Source of the DNA: Isoetes taiwanensis
Lineage: Eukaryota > Streptophyta > Lycopodiopsida > Isoetales > Isoetaceae
Length of the DNA: 64,000 nucleotides
Assembly (NCBI GenBank): GCA_021234155.1
Contig: JAJEKV010000003.1
Span: 8,990,413 to 9,054,412, forward strand
Direction of reading: 5' to 3'
Part shown: positions 45,231 through 55,890 of the stretch, one piece after another
Layout: each line of letters starts with the position of its first letter
How positions within the stretch are numbered: the stretch's first letter is position 1
Translations under genes and position numbers: made by a program
The notes under the pieces: model-generated
Databases searched by the model: none
What the model was told of the DNA's origin: nothing
Seen by the model: only the letters and a program-made list of their open reading frames with translations

Positions 45231-46100
45231 CATTTCAGGAGGAGATACGGGTTTGCCACACAAAGGCGAAGCTAGCTTCGAGTTATCCATGAAATGTGGT
45301 CAGCCAAGATCTTTATTGCCTAATGCACCCACGGATAATGGACCTTTATCTTTGTCAAGGAAGCATGCAATACACGAGAAACTTGCTTTCAAACATCCGC
45401 GCCGCTGAAGTATGGTCTTTCTTCACGGTGATATAAATTTCGTTGTTTCTATTTTCCCAATTAAAACAAAAGTTTCTTGTCGATTTGCTTCACCAATTCT
45501 GACTAATTGCAAGCTTCTCCATCCCCGGTACATTTGAACCGGGGAAACACCGGATCACAAATGCATATTACAAGCACAAAGCATGAAACAACTTTGGAAG
45601 ACACTTTTGACTGCGATTTTATAAATCTGTGGTATAATAAAGATTCCAAGCCCCATCACCGGATGAAATTGAAGGCATATTTTCACGAGGCTGAGATGTA
45701 TTCTGGCATCAAGGTACTGGCATAGTGGAAGGTTTTTCTTACCTCTTTTTCTATACCACCATAATGACATCCACTTAATTTCTGCAGCTGAAATCTGTGG
45801 ATGAGGAAGTACATTGCATGAATGCAGATACTGCAAAAGAATATATGTTGACAGTGTTCTCAAGCTCAGGAAACAGGAAGGTTACGAGTATTGGCTAAGA
45901 TCACTGAACTTGAATCCCTGCTTGGAGCATCTAGTGCAGCAGCAGATGAAGCACGGAGTGAGGCAACTGCTTTAAAAGATAAGCTTGATGAAATGGAGCA
46001 CAAGGCATCCGATTTGGATATGCAGCCTTCAGAAATTGAAAGTAAAGACAAGGGGATCTGGTTTAAAAGGACTCTATGGTTTACACAAGCGCCTTAGAGC
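45231..46100 (+). pseudogene. Further captured coding fragments, unidentified
   Basis: After the BRC array, plus-strand frames read DCDFINLWYNKDSKPHHRMKL (45615-45680 region) and later a coiled-coil-like segment, ITELESLLGASSAAADEA (45893 onward) with DKLDEMEHKA. Putative intron borders exist near 45720 and 45785 (tctgcagctgaaatc). I do not recognise the donor gene or genes. They could be later exons of the same captured gene or a second one. Confidence 0.4.
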
Positions 46101-48035
46101 TGCATGCAAAGATAATAATCTTTTGCTGGCAATTGGCAACCACACAACACTTGCATCTTCTCCCATCCCTATCAAACTGTTAACTGGGCATCAGCATCAT
46201 TAGACTTGCTTCATTCAATTATATTACACGACTAAATTATCTTCTGATGGAACAAACTTTAATAAATAGTTTGAACATTATTTTAAAGCCACGGATCAGG
46301 TAATCCAATAAAAGATAACGGAACACAAATTCAATATACAAGCTACCATGTATCACCTTGCAACACAAGTCAAAATAATCTGATGAAGTAACATGGCTAA
46401 TTGGTATTGAATATTCGCTTGGCCCTGCAACACACAAAGGTTTCAACTCCTGTTGGTTTATACTCCTGTATGAGACAAATGGCATTCAATAGATGACACT
46501 CATTCCCAACCTGCTTTCAAAGGACACATTACAAAACTATCCCTAATAGCCATCTTTCCATTTCAACAAAAAATTACCCCTTTTCCTGCATTTCGTGTCC
46601 AATAGTTACTAGCACTGTGCGTAGCTCTGAGGTTCGACTGCCTGAGGGATGGTAACAAAGTAGCTCTGAGGGATGGTTACGAAGTTGAACTGCAAGAGCC
46701 AACAAGCACTGAGTTAAAAAATAATGCCAACAACCTTGCAAAATGGACAGCACAAGCACTTTTGGCAGCCATTCAGAACATGCTCAAGAGACATTGAAGA
46801 CAAATCTTACCTGATTCTTGCTCCTTGGTTGTTCTGAGGACGAAATACAAGGAAACCTAAGTCTGCTGCTGCATGCTGCTCACTCTTCTCAAAAACAAAT
46901 GGCACGATTTACCTTCTTGTTCTTTGAAGATCGATTGCTCCCTACTTGGATCGTCAGCGACTAAAAGAAAAATGAAGTCTGAAATCCCCCGGAATCTCCT
47001 TGCCTATGCCTGTGTATAGAACCACTGCTACCTTCCCGCCCATTCAACACAGGCAACTGGGCCGCCAAGAATGGATTCGGTTCAAAAAAAATTGTTGATT
47101 TGGAGTTCAATGGTCCATGATTTCGGATTCGGTTGGAAGGTTGGTCCTGCATGTAACGTAATAATAAAAAAATATTCTTTCAGCGTTTCAATGGTTTCAT
47201 TCAATGTATAGACATGTATATTTTAAGACATTAAAAAATGGGGTCTATAGTAGTATTATACTCAATAGTAATTAATGTTGTCATCAGTGAAGAGAGTGTT
47301 GCTGGATCTATAAAGAGCGATCCCAGAACAGAACCTTTAATCGGCATTAGGCTCTTTCCATATTAAAGGCAACGGATCAATTCGATTTTTTTTTGTCTGA
47401 AGCCAGGCATCATCGACATTCACAGGTTTACCTCGTTAGAATTCGCGTGTTAAAAGTTATTTAGGGGGAAGTTCTTTAGGCCCCTTTTTTTTTGCCATTT
47501 TTCTTTTGTAAACGGCTTTGCCTTAGAAATATAAAAATACAAAAATATTTTACTTTTAAGACATACCTTGCCATGGTATCACCCATAGTGCCACAACACG
47601 ATATTTTTTATGCCTTCATGGATGCCTTAGAGATATTTTTGCATTTTAAATTTAGTAGCCATTGCTTTTTCAAGGCCATGTGGCCAAAATACAAGGCAAA
47701 CTTTGCCCCAACTTATCTTTTACTTAACATACGGCATGTCTTACCCATATTCTTAACACATGCTCTCGTAGAGTTGTAGGCTAAATGGTTATTTACACCA
47801 TCAAACATTCAAGGATGAGCCAAACATTATGGCCATTTGCACATTTAGGCAAATTGACAAGTGGAATAAGGCAAGTGGCAACTTGTTAGCCAATTTTTTC
47901 AATGGCAAAAATCCACACCATTTATATTCCGAGTGGAACATATTACATGTCTCATTGTGGAACATGTCTCATTACATGTTTGAGCCACCTAGGCTCCAAC
48001 ATGCCAAAGGTAGGCTAGTAGTGCATTGAGCGAAA
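46101..48035. other. CACTA internal sequence without recognised gene
   Basis: No coding family recognised. Short frames 46961-47152 (-) and 47492-47779 (+) are present. A phrase gtagctctgag(g) is duplicated near 46620 and 46660. Confidence 0.35.
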
Positions 48036-48156
48036 GGTTGACTAGTTGCCTATAGCAATTTGAGTTTGGCTTTGTTGGTCATAATACCTGGTTCCTACAG
48101 TAAGTTGGATGCTTTGGACTTATGCCCAGAGTTAGAAACCCATTCCGAGCTCCATA
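48036..48156 (+). repeat. Direct repeat flanking a 0.5-kb segment, left copy
   Basis: ttgactagttgcctatagcaatttgag ... ccgagctccatag is repeated at 48693-48815 with a single base difference that I noticed (gctttgga versus gctgtgga). Near identity indicates a recent duplication or rearrangement. Confidence 0.9.
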
Positions 48157-48640
48157 GTTTGGCCGAACTGTTGGAACAAGTCCTTTTTCCGCCGTGCCCC
48201 TATGTCAAGAAAGGGAAAATTTGGGGATTGGCACATCCATGTGGTGGATGGCCAATTTTTTTTTTCAGGGTCATTTCTTGGGACATAAGCTACCATTTGA
48301 ACGGTGGGATTAACAGATGGAGTTGTTTTGATTCCCCGATAACTAAACCCTATTAAATCTGTAGGGTTTAGGATTTGGCAGCCTTCCCTACCTCTGAAGT
48401 TGTTGAGAGCTTGCGTGCAGGGTTCTCTCGAGGGTTTGAAGAGAGACCTCAAGAGGGAGAACGAAAAAACCCTCCCCATGCACCGGTTCCAAACTTGCCG
48501 CGCAACGATGGCTCGTAACAAGCAGGACATCGTACGACTCTGCATGCCAGAAGGCTCGAAATGACAGTTCGATTGTAGGATTGCATCCGAAAGGTCGGAG
48601 TTATCCCACGGCACATGGTTGCGAAGTAGACAATCGATCA
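48157..48640 (-). repeat. Dispersed repeat, inverted relative of 57985-58330
   Basis: On the minus strand the words VWNRCMGRVF, TQAL, FRGREGCQ, NPTDL and PSVNPT appear in the same order as on the plus strand at 58030-58240. I see no known protein family, and both copies have changed reading frames at the ends, so this is a repeat rather than a gene. Confidence 0.75.
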
Positions 48641-48692
48641 AATACCCAGATTACCAAGTACATACTATCTTTACACTATAGCACTAGGCTAG

Positions 48693-48815
48693 TAGTTGAC
48701 TAGTTGCCTATAGCAATTTGAGTTTGGCTTTGTTGGTCATAATACCTGGTTCCTACAGTAAGTTGGATGCTGTGGACTTATGCCCAGAGTTAGAAACCCA
48801 TTCCGAGCTCCATAG
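48693..48815 (+). repeat. Direct repeat flanking a 0.5-kb segment, right copy
   Basis: Pairs with 48036-48156. Immediately after it, on the minus strand, 48818-48849 holds a tRNA-like pair of promoter boxes (gggccaaatggtta and gggttcgattcc) only a few bases apart, probably a rearranged tRNA or SINE fragment. Confidence 0.85.
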
Positions 48816-48964
48816 TAGGAATCGAACCCACAGATAACCATTTGGCCCTCCCTTGCCCGATCAAAATAGAAGAAACCTCTATATTGGGGTCAAGGTTTTG
48901 TCGAATGAGAATAAAAACCAAAAGACGAACACTAAAAACAAGAAAAAGAAGGGAGGAATGGGAG

Positions 48965-48970
48965 TTTTTT

Positions 48971-49001
<31 letters not shown>

Positions 49002-49002
49002 G
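48965..49002 (+). repeat. T16-G22 homopolymer junction
   Basis: Sixteen T followed directly by twenty-two G. The run may form a G-quadruplex or mark an assembly artefact; length is unreliable in any sequencing technology. Confidence 0.9.
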
Positions 49003-49167
49003 ATGGAGGGTCTTTAATTTAGAATACCTCATTAGAATTTACATCTTGTATAAGTTCATCTCTTTCTTCAAGTGTTAAAAGCATCCCATCGACATTAATT
49101 GTCTCATCCACAATGACATCTTCTTCTTCAACATCAAGCATCACCTCTAATGTGATGCGTGGTACAT

Positions 49168-49903
49168 CTACATGCGATATGACTCATTGACTGTGTCTTC
49201 TCGCAAGGTATTTGTCGATGGCCCTTCCATATTCTCATTCATGTCATGCAATGATTCATCATCTTGGCCAACATTCACGTTATCATGTTCTCTTGATGTT
49301 GTATCTGATGTGCTTGCAAGTTCCACGTCCAAATTATCATATACCCTTCTGGATCTAGGGTTCACATGGACAACATATAACCAATTGGGATCGCCTATAG
49401 GGAAACAAATTAGAAAAACTTCCAAAATATTGTAGTATTAGAATCGAAAAATATAATACAAACTTCCAAAAGAAAATATTAAAAGAGAAAAACTATTAAA
49501 TCCAAACATCTCACTTGTCGTTGGATGCAAGTACACTTGTTCACACTTCTCAGGATACACATAAGGCTCTTTTTCATCTGGTATAGTCCTTCGTGCGTTT
49601 ATAGCACAAAGATCATTCTTGTCTCTTCGAACAGTGGCATCCCTCCCGCGTAAAATGACATCATACCACCTAACTTTGAAAATAACTTTTGTAAATTTGG
49701 TATAGTCAAGCTCTATTATCTCTTGTATCTTCCCCACATAATCAATATCAGCATCTACAAAATTCCTGTCCTTTGCACTTGCTCGACTTGATACTGTGAA
49801 CATGGATGAGACAACAGAATCAAATGTGAAACGTGATTTGTCCCTTCTCTCGATACGAAAATGTCTTCCATTGTATATGTATCCATTGTATTTAGTGACC
49901 TAT
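49168..49903 (-). CDS. Transposase C-terminal exon(s): DUF4216-type domain
   Basis: After an acceptor (attgatag, about 49904) the frame reads VTKYNGYIYNGRHFRIERRD, then VGKIQEIIELDYTKFTKVIFKVRWYDV and EQVYLHPTT, the pattern of the DUF4216 region found at the C-terminus of plant TNP2 transposases. A last exon (49168-49425) gives DPNWLYVVHVNPRSRRVYD and an acidic tail, also usual. The join to the previous exon (...GASQK at about 49976) keeps the frame. Confidence 0.8.
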
Positions 49904-49940
49904 CAATTGACATAAGATCAGAGCATACATAAGAATTGAA

Positions 49941-50639
49941 TTAAACTAAGAAAATACTAGCAACCACTAGATATACCTTTTGACTAGCTCCAAATGCTAT
50001 TTGCTTCTCTTCGTCACTTATTGGTGTCCCCCTTCTGGCTTCATCCAATATAGTATCCAACAACCACTTAGAAGATATTTTATCGGGTAGTTGTTGTAGC
50101 TCGGGAGGAAATGGGCCCCTATGAGAACGACGCCAATCTTGACGTTGGAGCTCAATGCATTCTCTAGCCTCTTTATATTTTTGCATCCATTTTGTCATAC
50201 ATTGCTCATTACTTACAATGTAGTCTCTTATTGCTGACATCTCATTGTAGGCCAATGTGTAAGTTGTTCCCTTGTTGTATAGCCTACCGTCACACTCGTC
50301 AGGTGCTAGAAGCTTCAATTCTTCTTTATCTCTTGAGTTCAGATAAGGACAAACTGCAAATCTACAATCTTGAGCAATCCAACCCTCGGCCATGCTCCCT
50401 TCAGGTCTTGCTAATTGACGAACAAAATCTTTGAGCACCTTCATAAATCGTTCGAGGAAAAACATCCATCGATATGATACTGGACCAGCCCACTCGATAT
50501 CATCGACAAGATGAACAATTAAATGCACTTGGATGTCAAAAAAGCTAGTGGGAAATCGTTTTTCAAATAAGCACAATACTTCAGCTGCTAATTCTCTCAT
50601 TCCTGGTAGGTCATTGATGGTAATCTCCCTCAATGACAA
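49941..50639 (-). CDS. Transposase exon: DUF4218-type domain
   Basis: FDIQVHLIVHLVDDIEWAGP, YRWMFFLERFMKVLKDFVRQ and ARPEGSMAEGWI match the DUF4218 domain that follows the catalytic core in TNP2 transposases. The exon begins after an acceptor near 50640 (gtaggtgg side) and ends with donor gtatat near 49975; the residues after SQK are read-through of the intron. Confidence 0.88.
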   Translation of the reverse strand: MSLREITINDLPGMRELAAEVLCLFEKRFPTSFFDIQVHLIVHLVDDIEWAGPVSYRWMFFLERFMKVLKDFVRQLARPEGSMAEGWIAQDCRFAVCPYLNSRDKEELKLLAPDECDGRLYNKGTTYTLAYNEMSAIRDYIVSNEQCMTKWMQKYKEARECIELQRQDWRRSHRGPFPPELQQLPDKISSKWLLDTILDEARRGTPISDEEKQIAFGASQKVYLVVASIFLV

Positions 50640-50787
50640 CCACCTACAACATGGTATAACATCAACATAAGTGAATTATTAACCATGAGAAGGTACAAGT
50701 GCTATACCTGCATAGTTTGGCTAGCTTGAAAATGGGTTCACAAATGTTTGAAGGTAGAGTACCTGGTAGAACAATTGGCAAGTACTC

Positions 50788-52857
50788 CTACATGCAAGAA
50801 ATAGTGAAGTTAAAAACAAACATCAATGAGTATAATAAGTGTGCATAACTTACCTCTAGTAACTTGTGAAAGTCGTGTGACTTGAGTTCTTGGAGCTTAC
50901 CATCCTTTGTCCAACATTTGCGCATGGAAGAGGAGTAACCAGTTGGAGTACGTAGAGATTTTAACGAAGCACACACCTTTTGATAGTCACCCTTTGTTAG
51001 AACCCATGGAGGTGGTTTGTTTGATCTCATCCAAGCACATTGTGCGTGCTTGACTTGAAGTTGGTGCGCCCTTGCTCCTTGGTGTCTTTCTCTCCGTAAT
51101 GTGTTTCCATATTGATTCGACACATTTTTATTATGTGCATGGGATCTAATAGGCTCGTGAACTTTAATTCGGTCCAATATGGCAATTGATAAAATCTTGA
51201 AAGCCACTTCATACCATCAGGAGGATCCATCACAATATCATCAGGTCCTTCACACACCCCCTCATTGAATGCATCAATCCATGCTTTCTCTTCAACATTA
51301 TTCCACAACTTAAACCAATCTTTTGAGGTCATTGACTTTTGTGGCACGTTGCTTTCAACTCTTCTCGACCTCAATGGATGATGTTCTGGAAGAAATTTAT
51401 CGTGACCCTCAAAAACCATCTTCCTCATTTCTTTAGAGTAACGAGCCGTAACCTTCTCACCACAACGCACACAGGCACACTTGCCTTTTGTTTGGAGTCC
51501 TACATTTCAATGTAAGGTCTTAAAATGTTGTATCCGCGACCATGTCAAATTGTAAATGGCTATTTAACCACGCACCTGTACATACGGTGAGGCCTGGGTA
51601 GTCATGAATTGTCCACATCAAAATACCCCTCAAGATGAAGTTTTGTCCCGTACATTTTGTCCTAGAAGCATCAACCATTGGCACTCCATCCCATAGTTGT
51701 AGAAGCTCATCAACTAACGGAGAAAGGTACACATCAAAATTCGTTGGTTGGGAAGGCCCTTTGTTATATGCACAATCAATGTTAGTCGATTTCAAAAAGA
51801 TATTAAATTTATATTAAAGCAAATACCTGGAATGATCATGACCAACATTATGTGGCTACGCTTTATGGATTCATCTGGCGGAATATTGTAATTTACAAGC
51901 ATTACTGGCCAGGTTGACCAAGGCGCTTCGTTGTGAAAATGGATTGAAGCCATCTGTTGCCAACCCCATACGAATGTGCCTAGGTTCAGTTGCAAAATCA
52001 GACCATGTCTCCTCTATAAATTTCCATGCCCTAGAATCTGCAGGATAACGCATAATCCCATCCTTGCTACGGTGGTGTGCATGCCATGTCATAAGAGCAG
52101 CCTTTTCTTTCATTCTAAACATGTGCTTCATCTTTGGAATGATAGGAAAGTAACCTAATACTTTAGCGGGGACTTTATCACTCTGAAATCCATCCTTATA
52201 CCTTCCTGATCCACATATGGGGCAACTGGTATAGTCCTTGTTATCTTTATAATATAAAATGCATTCATTAGGACACACGTGAATGCTTTCATACTCAAAA
52301 CCAAGTGCCTTGATTAGTTTGCGTGCGTCTTGCCGACTTTTAGGCATGTTATGTCCTTCTGGCAATAATTTTCCTATAAACCTGCATTCTATATATTAGT
52401 AGATAATACAAAACTATGAGAATCGACACAAAGGAAGAGAGATGTACTTGAGTATAGCGTCAATAGCTATATTGGATATCTTGTACTGAGCTTGAATGCT
52501 GAGTATTGATAGATTGACTGACAACCGCGATATTGTACAACCTTCATACAATTTTGCTGAAGCCTCCTTCATGATGTATTCATCAACATATTGTGTTGGA
52601 TATTCTTGGTCATTATTGTCATTAGTTGCATTGTCATGATGCTCCATATGTGTGTGTGTGTTCACATCTTCCATGAGTTGCTCAAAAGTTGCAAAATCTT
52701 CTATAAGGTTGCGTGCAGTCTCATCATATGCATTGTCAATAGTAGCTGGTTTATCTCTTGCATTCTCAATTAATGGTGGATTAGGTCTTTGGCTTCGAAT
52801 AATCACCGGATTTTCCTTTATGATCTTATCCTTCGATGCAAGTTGTTTTGCAGACAT
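50788..52857 (-). pseudogene. TNP2-type transposase catalytic region, frameshifted
   Basis: This region catalyses cut-and-paste transposition. In order: LYEGCTISRLSVNLSIL (about 52560), HVCPNECILYYKDNKDYTSCPICG (52290, zinc ribbon), MKHMFRMKEKAALMTWHAHHR (52110), LATDGFNPF (51955), WSTWPVMLVNYNIPP (51905), VYLSPLVDELLQLWDGV (51720), FILRGILMWTIHDYPG (51620), FLPEHHPLR (51390), LPYWTELKFTSLLDPMHI (51170), WVLTKGDYQKVCASLKSLRTP (50990) and LKSHDFHKLLE (50870). Frame changes occur at a TTTT run near 51938 and at least twice between about 51195 and 51050. Introns explain some breaks (e.g. about 51500 and 51800-51830) but not these. The core aspartates lie in conserved words still present. Confidence 0.85.
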
Positions 52858-53133
52858 TCGATGCCCATCCTCTCTCTTAAAATAATAAGACTGTTAGTAC
52901 ATAATACTAATAATATGAAACCCAAAGACCAATAAGTTTTTCAATTTATAGTGGATAATTAAGACGTTGCATAGCGATATGAAAGCTAACATACATATCA
53001 AGCATAATACACATTATTCTAAAACTCAAAGTATTAAAGATTTAAAAGACATGACAAGATGTAAGACAACAAGTCCTTCATTACACTAAAGCTTTAGAAT
53101 CAAGTTTAGTTCACAATTGATAATCTTGGTTTT

Positions 53134-53835
53134 TCAATCACTAACAAATTGTGGAGGAACATCTGTTCGTATTGGATAGTCTAGAATCAACTCTTCACCT
53201 TTGAAAAGACTTCTTATAGCCATCACCATGACAAAACTATGACATTTTCCTGCCATATAAGCTTCTTTGTCATTATTTCTTTCTTCAAACACACAATTCA
53301 CTAGAGTTTTATTCCCTCCGCAACTATTGATTAATCCTGCTATATTTCCATGTTCTTCTGGTCGACCATCAATATAGGTCCTTAAATTGTCCTCTTGTAC
53401 TCCACTCATTTCCATGGAAGCTGCATTGTTATTACACCCATACACCATCATACGGAATGAGTATTGTGTCAATTTCTCCCACTCAGCTGACTTGTAAATA
53501 GGACCTCCATATATCATCAGTGACACCTCCCCATTGTAAGGAACTTTTACATCATTTAGAATGAATAAGCCTCTACCAGCACCAGAAATTGTAGAATCTT
53601 TAATCATGTATCTATTACCCCAATAAGAGAATATTTGACCTATAGATGGCAATGGCCCTTCATATAATCCAAGACGCCTTCGATCAACTTGCTTTATCAT
53701 CCTTTCAACATCTAAAGGCATAGATAAATTAGGCACAGAACAAGCTAAAGATGAATTCGTACTTCCCCCCATCATAGAGGCACACAATGTATGCATGCGA
53801 GTACGACATCTAGACTGACATTGTGCTGAGTCCAC
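53134..53835 (-). CDS. SET-domain protein encoded inside the CACTA element
   Basis: Uninterrupted 233-codon frame. SET domains transfer methyl groups from S-adenosylmethionine to lysine. Residues ~85-225 fit: SGAGRGLFILNDV (SAM-binding turn), YGGPIYKSAEW, TYIDGRPEEHGNIAGLINSC (where RFxNHSC is usual; here the His is missing), NCVF, and GEELILDYP (the ELxxDY motif). The N-terminal 80 residues have several Cys but no known domain. The frame lies between the Cys-rich N-terminal exon (53938-54246) and the catalytic exons of the transposase, on the same strand. It may be a separate gene or a domain spliced into the transposase. Intact while the transposase is broken, so it may be under selection or recently acquired. 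Confidence 0.75.
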   Translation of the reverse strand: MDSAQCQSRCRTRMHTLCASMMGGSTNSSLACSVPNLSMPLDVERMIKQVDRRRLGLYEGPLPSIGQIFSYWGNRYMIKDSTISGAGRGLFILNDVKVPYNGEVSLMIYGGPIYKSAEWEKLTQYSFRMMVYGCNNNAASMEMSGVQEDNLRTYIDGRPEEHGNIAGLINSCGGNKTLVNCVFEERNNDKEAYMAGKCHSFVMVMAIRSLFKGEELILDYPIRTDVPPQFVSD

Positions 53836-53937
53836 CTCATCATCTTCCTCAGGGATATTTCTCCAAACTCCTTTTGAAAAACTAATGTAACATAATTGAG
53901 TTACACTCTGCGATGTGATGTGTTATGTCAAACACCA

Positions 53938-54246
53938 TTACATAGAACTTAAAGGGAATAAAAATATGAAAGCAAATAAACTTAACCATATACTAACCTG
54001 TCCAGAAGTGGAATGATAGGGCAGGTTATGCTGCTTGCAAAAACTCTCTGGAGCACACCAAGATGGACCAACTTTTTGTAGATGATCTGCTATAATCATT
54101 GGTATTCGTTCATGTCGACCGCAACAATCTCTACACCAACAAGGTGAGAATTGGCCCGCATAACTCTCCCTTGGAAGAATTGGTTGTTCTATTCCTTGTT
54201 TACGTAGCTCACGAGCCCTTCTCTTCCTCGTGAGCGGATAACCCAA
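53938..54246 (-). CDS. Transposon N-terminal exon, Cys-rich (Transpos_assoc-like)
   Basis: The frame has CWCRDCCGRHERIPMIIADHL with further HNLPYH. A CxC-x2-C then a hydrophobic D/HL motif resembles the zinc-binding transposase-associated domain at the start of TNP2 proteins. It opens about 460 bases inside the right end of the element, where the transposon promoter should be. The C-terminal LSLFAFIFLFPL is probably intron read-through (donor gttagtat near 53995). Confidence 0.6.
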   Translation of the reverse strand: MGYPLTRKRRARELRKQGIEQPILPRESYAGQFSPCWCRDCCGRHERIPMIIADHLQKVGPSWCAPESFCKQHNLPYHSTSGQVSIWLSLFAFIFLFPLSSM

Positions 54247-54376
54247 CCAGGGGGATCGCTTTGCATGTTGGAGCTGATTCTAAGAAGAAAGAAATCGCGG
54301 ATTCAACAGAGGAAGGCGGCTACCGATCTTTGAGAAACGAAGAAATAGAATAATTCAAAAGTTTTAGAACGTTAGC

Positions 54377-54704
54377 TTTTGTAACGTAGGGGCCGGGGTT
54401 GTAACGCATTTCAACATCTAACTTGAAACGCGTTTCAAAGTTGTAACGCATTTAATTTGTAACGCGTTTCAGAGGAGTTGTAACGCATTTCAAACTTCTA
54501 CTTTGAAACGCATTTCAGAGTTGAAACGATATTTAATTGTAACGCATTTCAAACATATGTGTAACGCGTTACAAATGCTAAATTTTGTAACGCATTTCAA
54601 GAAATGAATTTTGTTCTTTGTTACGCGCTACAACTAACTTTGCGTTTCAAAGTTTTAAAGCGTTACTATTAGAGCGTATCAAACCCCCCTAAATTCTATT
54701 AGTG
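54377..54704. repeat. Right subterminal repeats of the CACTA element
   Basis: About ten copies of gtaacgcatttcaa / gaaacgcgtttcaa-type words in 290 bp, in both orientations, up to the terminal TAGTG. They mirror those at 41651-41965. Confidence 0.88.
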
Positions 54705-55215
54705 CGACTGTTGGATGGAGGATTGACAAAGTTGACACTTGGTCCTCTACCTCTCACACATTATTGCCTAATGGGTCTTTGCGATTTCTATTCACTTTGA
54801 CATTTCAGTATGGATCTAAGTTAATTATGGATCTAAGCAAATATTGTGTAGTGTCGTTCAACGTACGATTTGTGATGATTTGTGATTATAGTAGTTTGTT
54901 TTTTTGGCTTTAGTGCTATGTTCATAATAATTTTGGGGTTGCTATATTTTATTTTGTGTGGTTCAATTAATATAGGAATCGCTAATGATTCATGTGCAAC
55001 TTGTAGTGGTTTTCTAATAAAATTGTCTAAATACAATACATGTCTCAATTTGCTGTTATAGAAAACAAGCATTTAGCGCTAGCAAAGCCAGCGCCTTGTG
55101 TGCCATTGGGAGTCAGACCCAAATATGACTGTTGGATGGAGGATTGACAAAATTGACACTTGATCCTCTACCTCTCACACATTGCCTAATGGTCTTTGCA
55201 ATTTCTATTCACTTT
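54705..55215 (+). repeat. Aerolysin-gene flank modules beyond the CACTA insertion
   Basis: The module gactgttggatggaggattgacaaa...gggtctttgc appears at 54708-54787 and again at 55129-55205. Between them is a copy of the gene 3' flank (54880-55070) with the same small hairpin (55076-55096). It gives an internal reference for the sequence before the CACTA insertion. Confidence 0.85.
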
Positions 55216-55309
55216 GACATTTAGAAAAGTGTATTCAGTATGGATCTAAGTTAATTATAGATCTTAGCAAATTTTGTGTAGCATCGTTCAACGTAAGATT
55301 TGTGATGAC

Positions 55310-55890
55310 AGTTGGGTCCCTCTTTTGTTTGACTTCATTCAAGGATATTAATTCTGGCACAAATTGTTAAATGAGAGAAACTATCTGCATTTGGCATTCC
55401 AATAAGCAATAGTACGTATCAAATTGCATCTTTAACATTGCCACACTTGGCATAGATGTTTACCACAACTACAGGATTCACAGTGCAACTGTTGAGCATG
55501 TATCAATTTTTTCTCTATTGATGCTGCTAAAATAATATTGGATTTGTTGATGCCTTTTTCAAGTGCCAGTCTTTCTCTATGTTACCATTCTCAAACCCAT
55601 ACAATGGACAGGAGCTTGCAATAGCATTTTCTATAGGGATATTCAGTCTGTAAGAGTTCCATGCTCTCTCTTTGGCTATAGTATGAAAGTACACACAAAG
55701 GAATATCAATTTCACCATTTGCCTTTTAACATACTTAATTCGAACTTCATATTATTGGTTCAGAGCAATCTCATGGCAATTCTTCCAATGAATATCTTAT
55801 GACTTGCCCAACTAACGTGCTTTGAAGATCTGCTCAAATTTGGGAAGAAAAAGAACAAATTCCTTTGTGTTTCCATCACATTCTCCCATT
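55310..55890 (-). repeat. Inverted copy of the copia-associated block
   Basis: Read on the minus strand this matches 25290-25366 followed by 26925-27400 (block A without the 1.55-kb insertion) and 31670-32180 (block B). It ends in the copia relic at about 55890. Confidence 0.8.

Larger units (their letters stand above)
41651..54704 (-). mobile_element. Complete CACTA/EnSpm DNA transposon, 13.05 kb
   Basis: The left end is CACTAGAAGAA and the right end ...TTCTATTAGTG, complementary at CACTA and AGAA (positions 8-11). Both sides are flanked by CGA (41648-41650 and 54705-54707), the 3-bp target duplication expected of this superfamily. Removing the element and one CGA gives ccaaatacgactgttggatgg, almost identical to 55120-55140 (ccaaatatgactgttggatgg), an empty-site relative. 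Genes on the minus strand are a TNP2-type transposase with internal SET frame (54246-49168) and an ORF1-type gene (43849-42100). Between them lies plus-strand cargo including BRC repeats. Transposase frames are interrupted, so autonomy is doubtful. Confidence 0.95.

Noticed and set aside
48818-48849. Possible tRNA gene on the minus strand
   Set aside because: A and B boxes are only a few bases apart and no acceptor stem or anticodon arm fits.
49168-54246. Retroviral or LTR-element origin for the region
   Set aside because: No RT, integrase or gag; the domain order and CACTA ends identify a DNA transposon.
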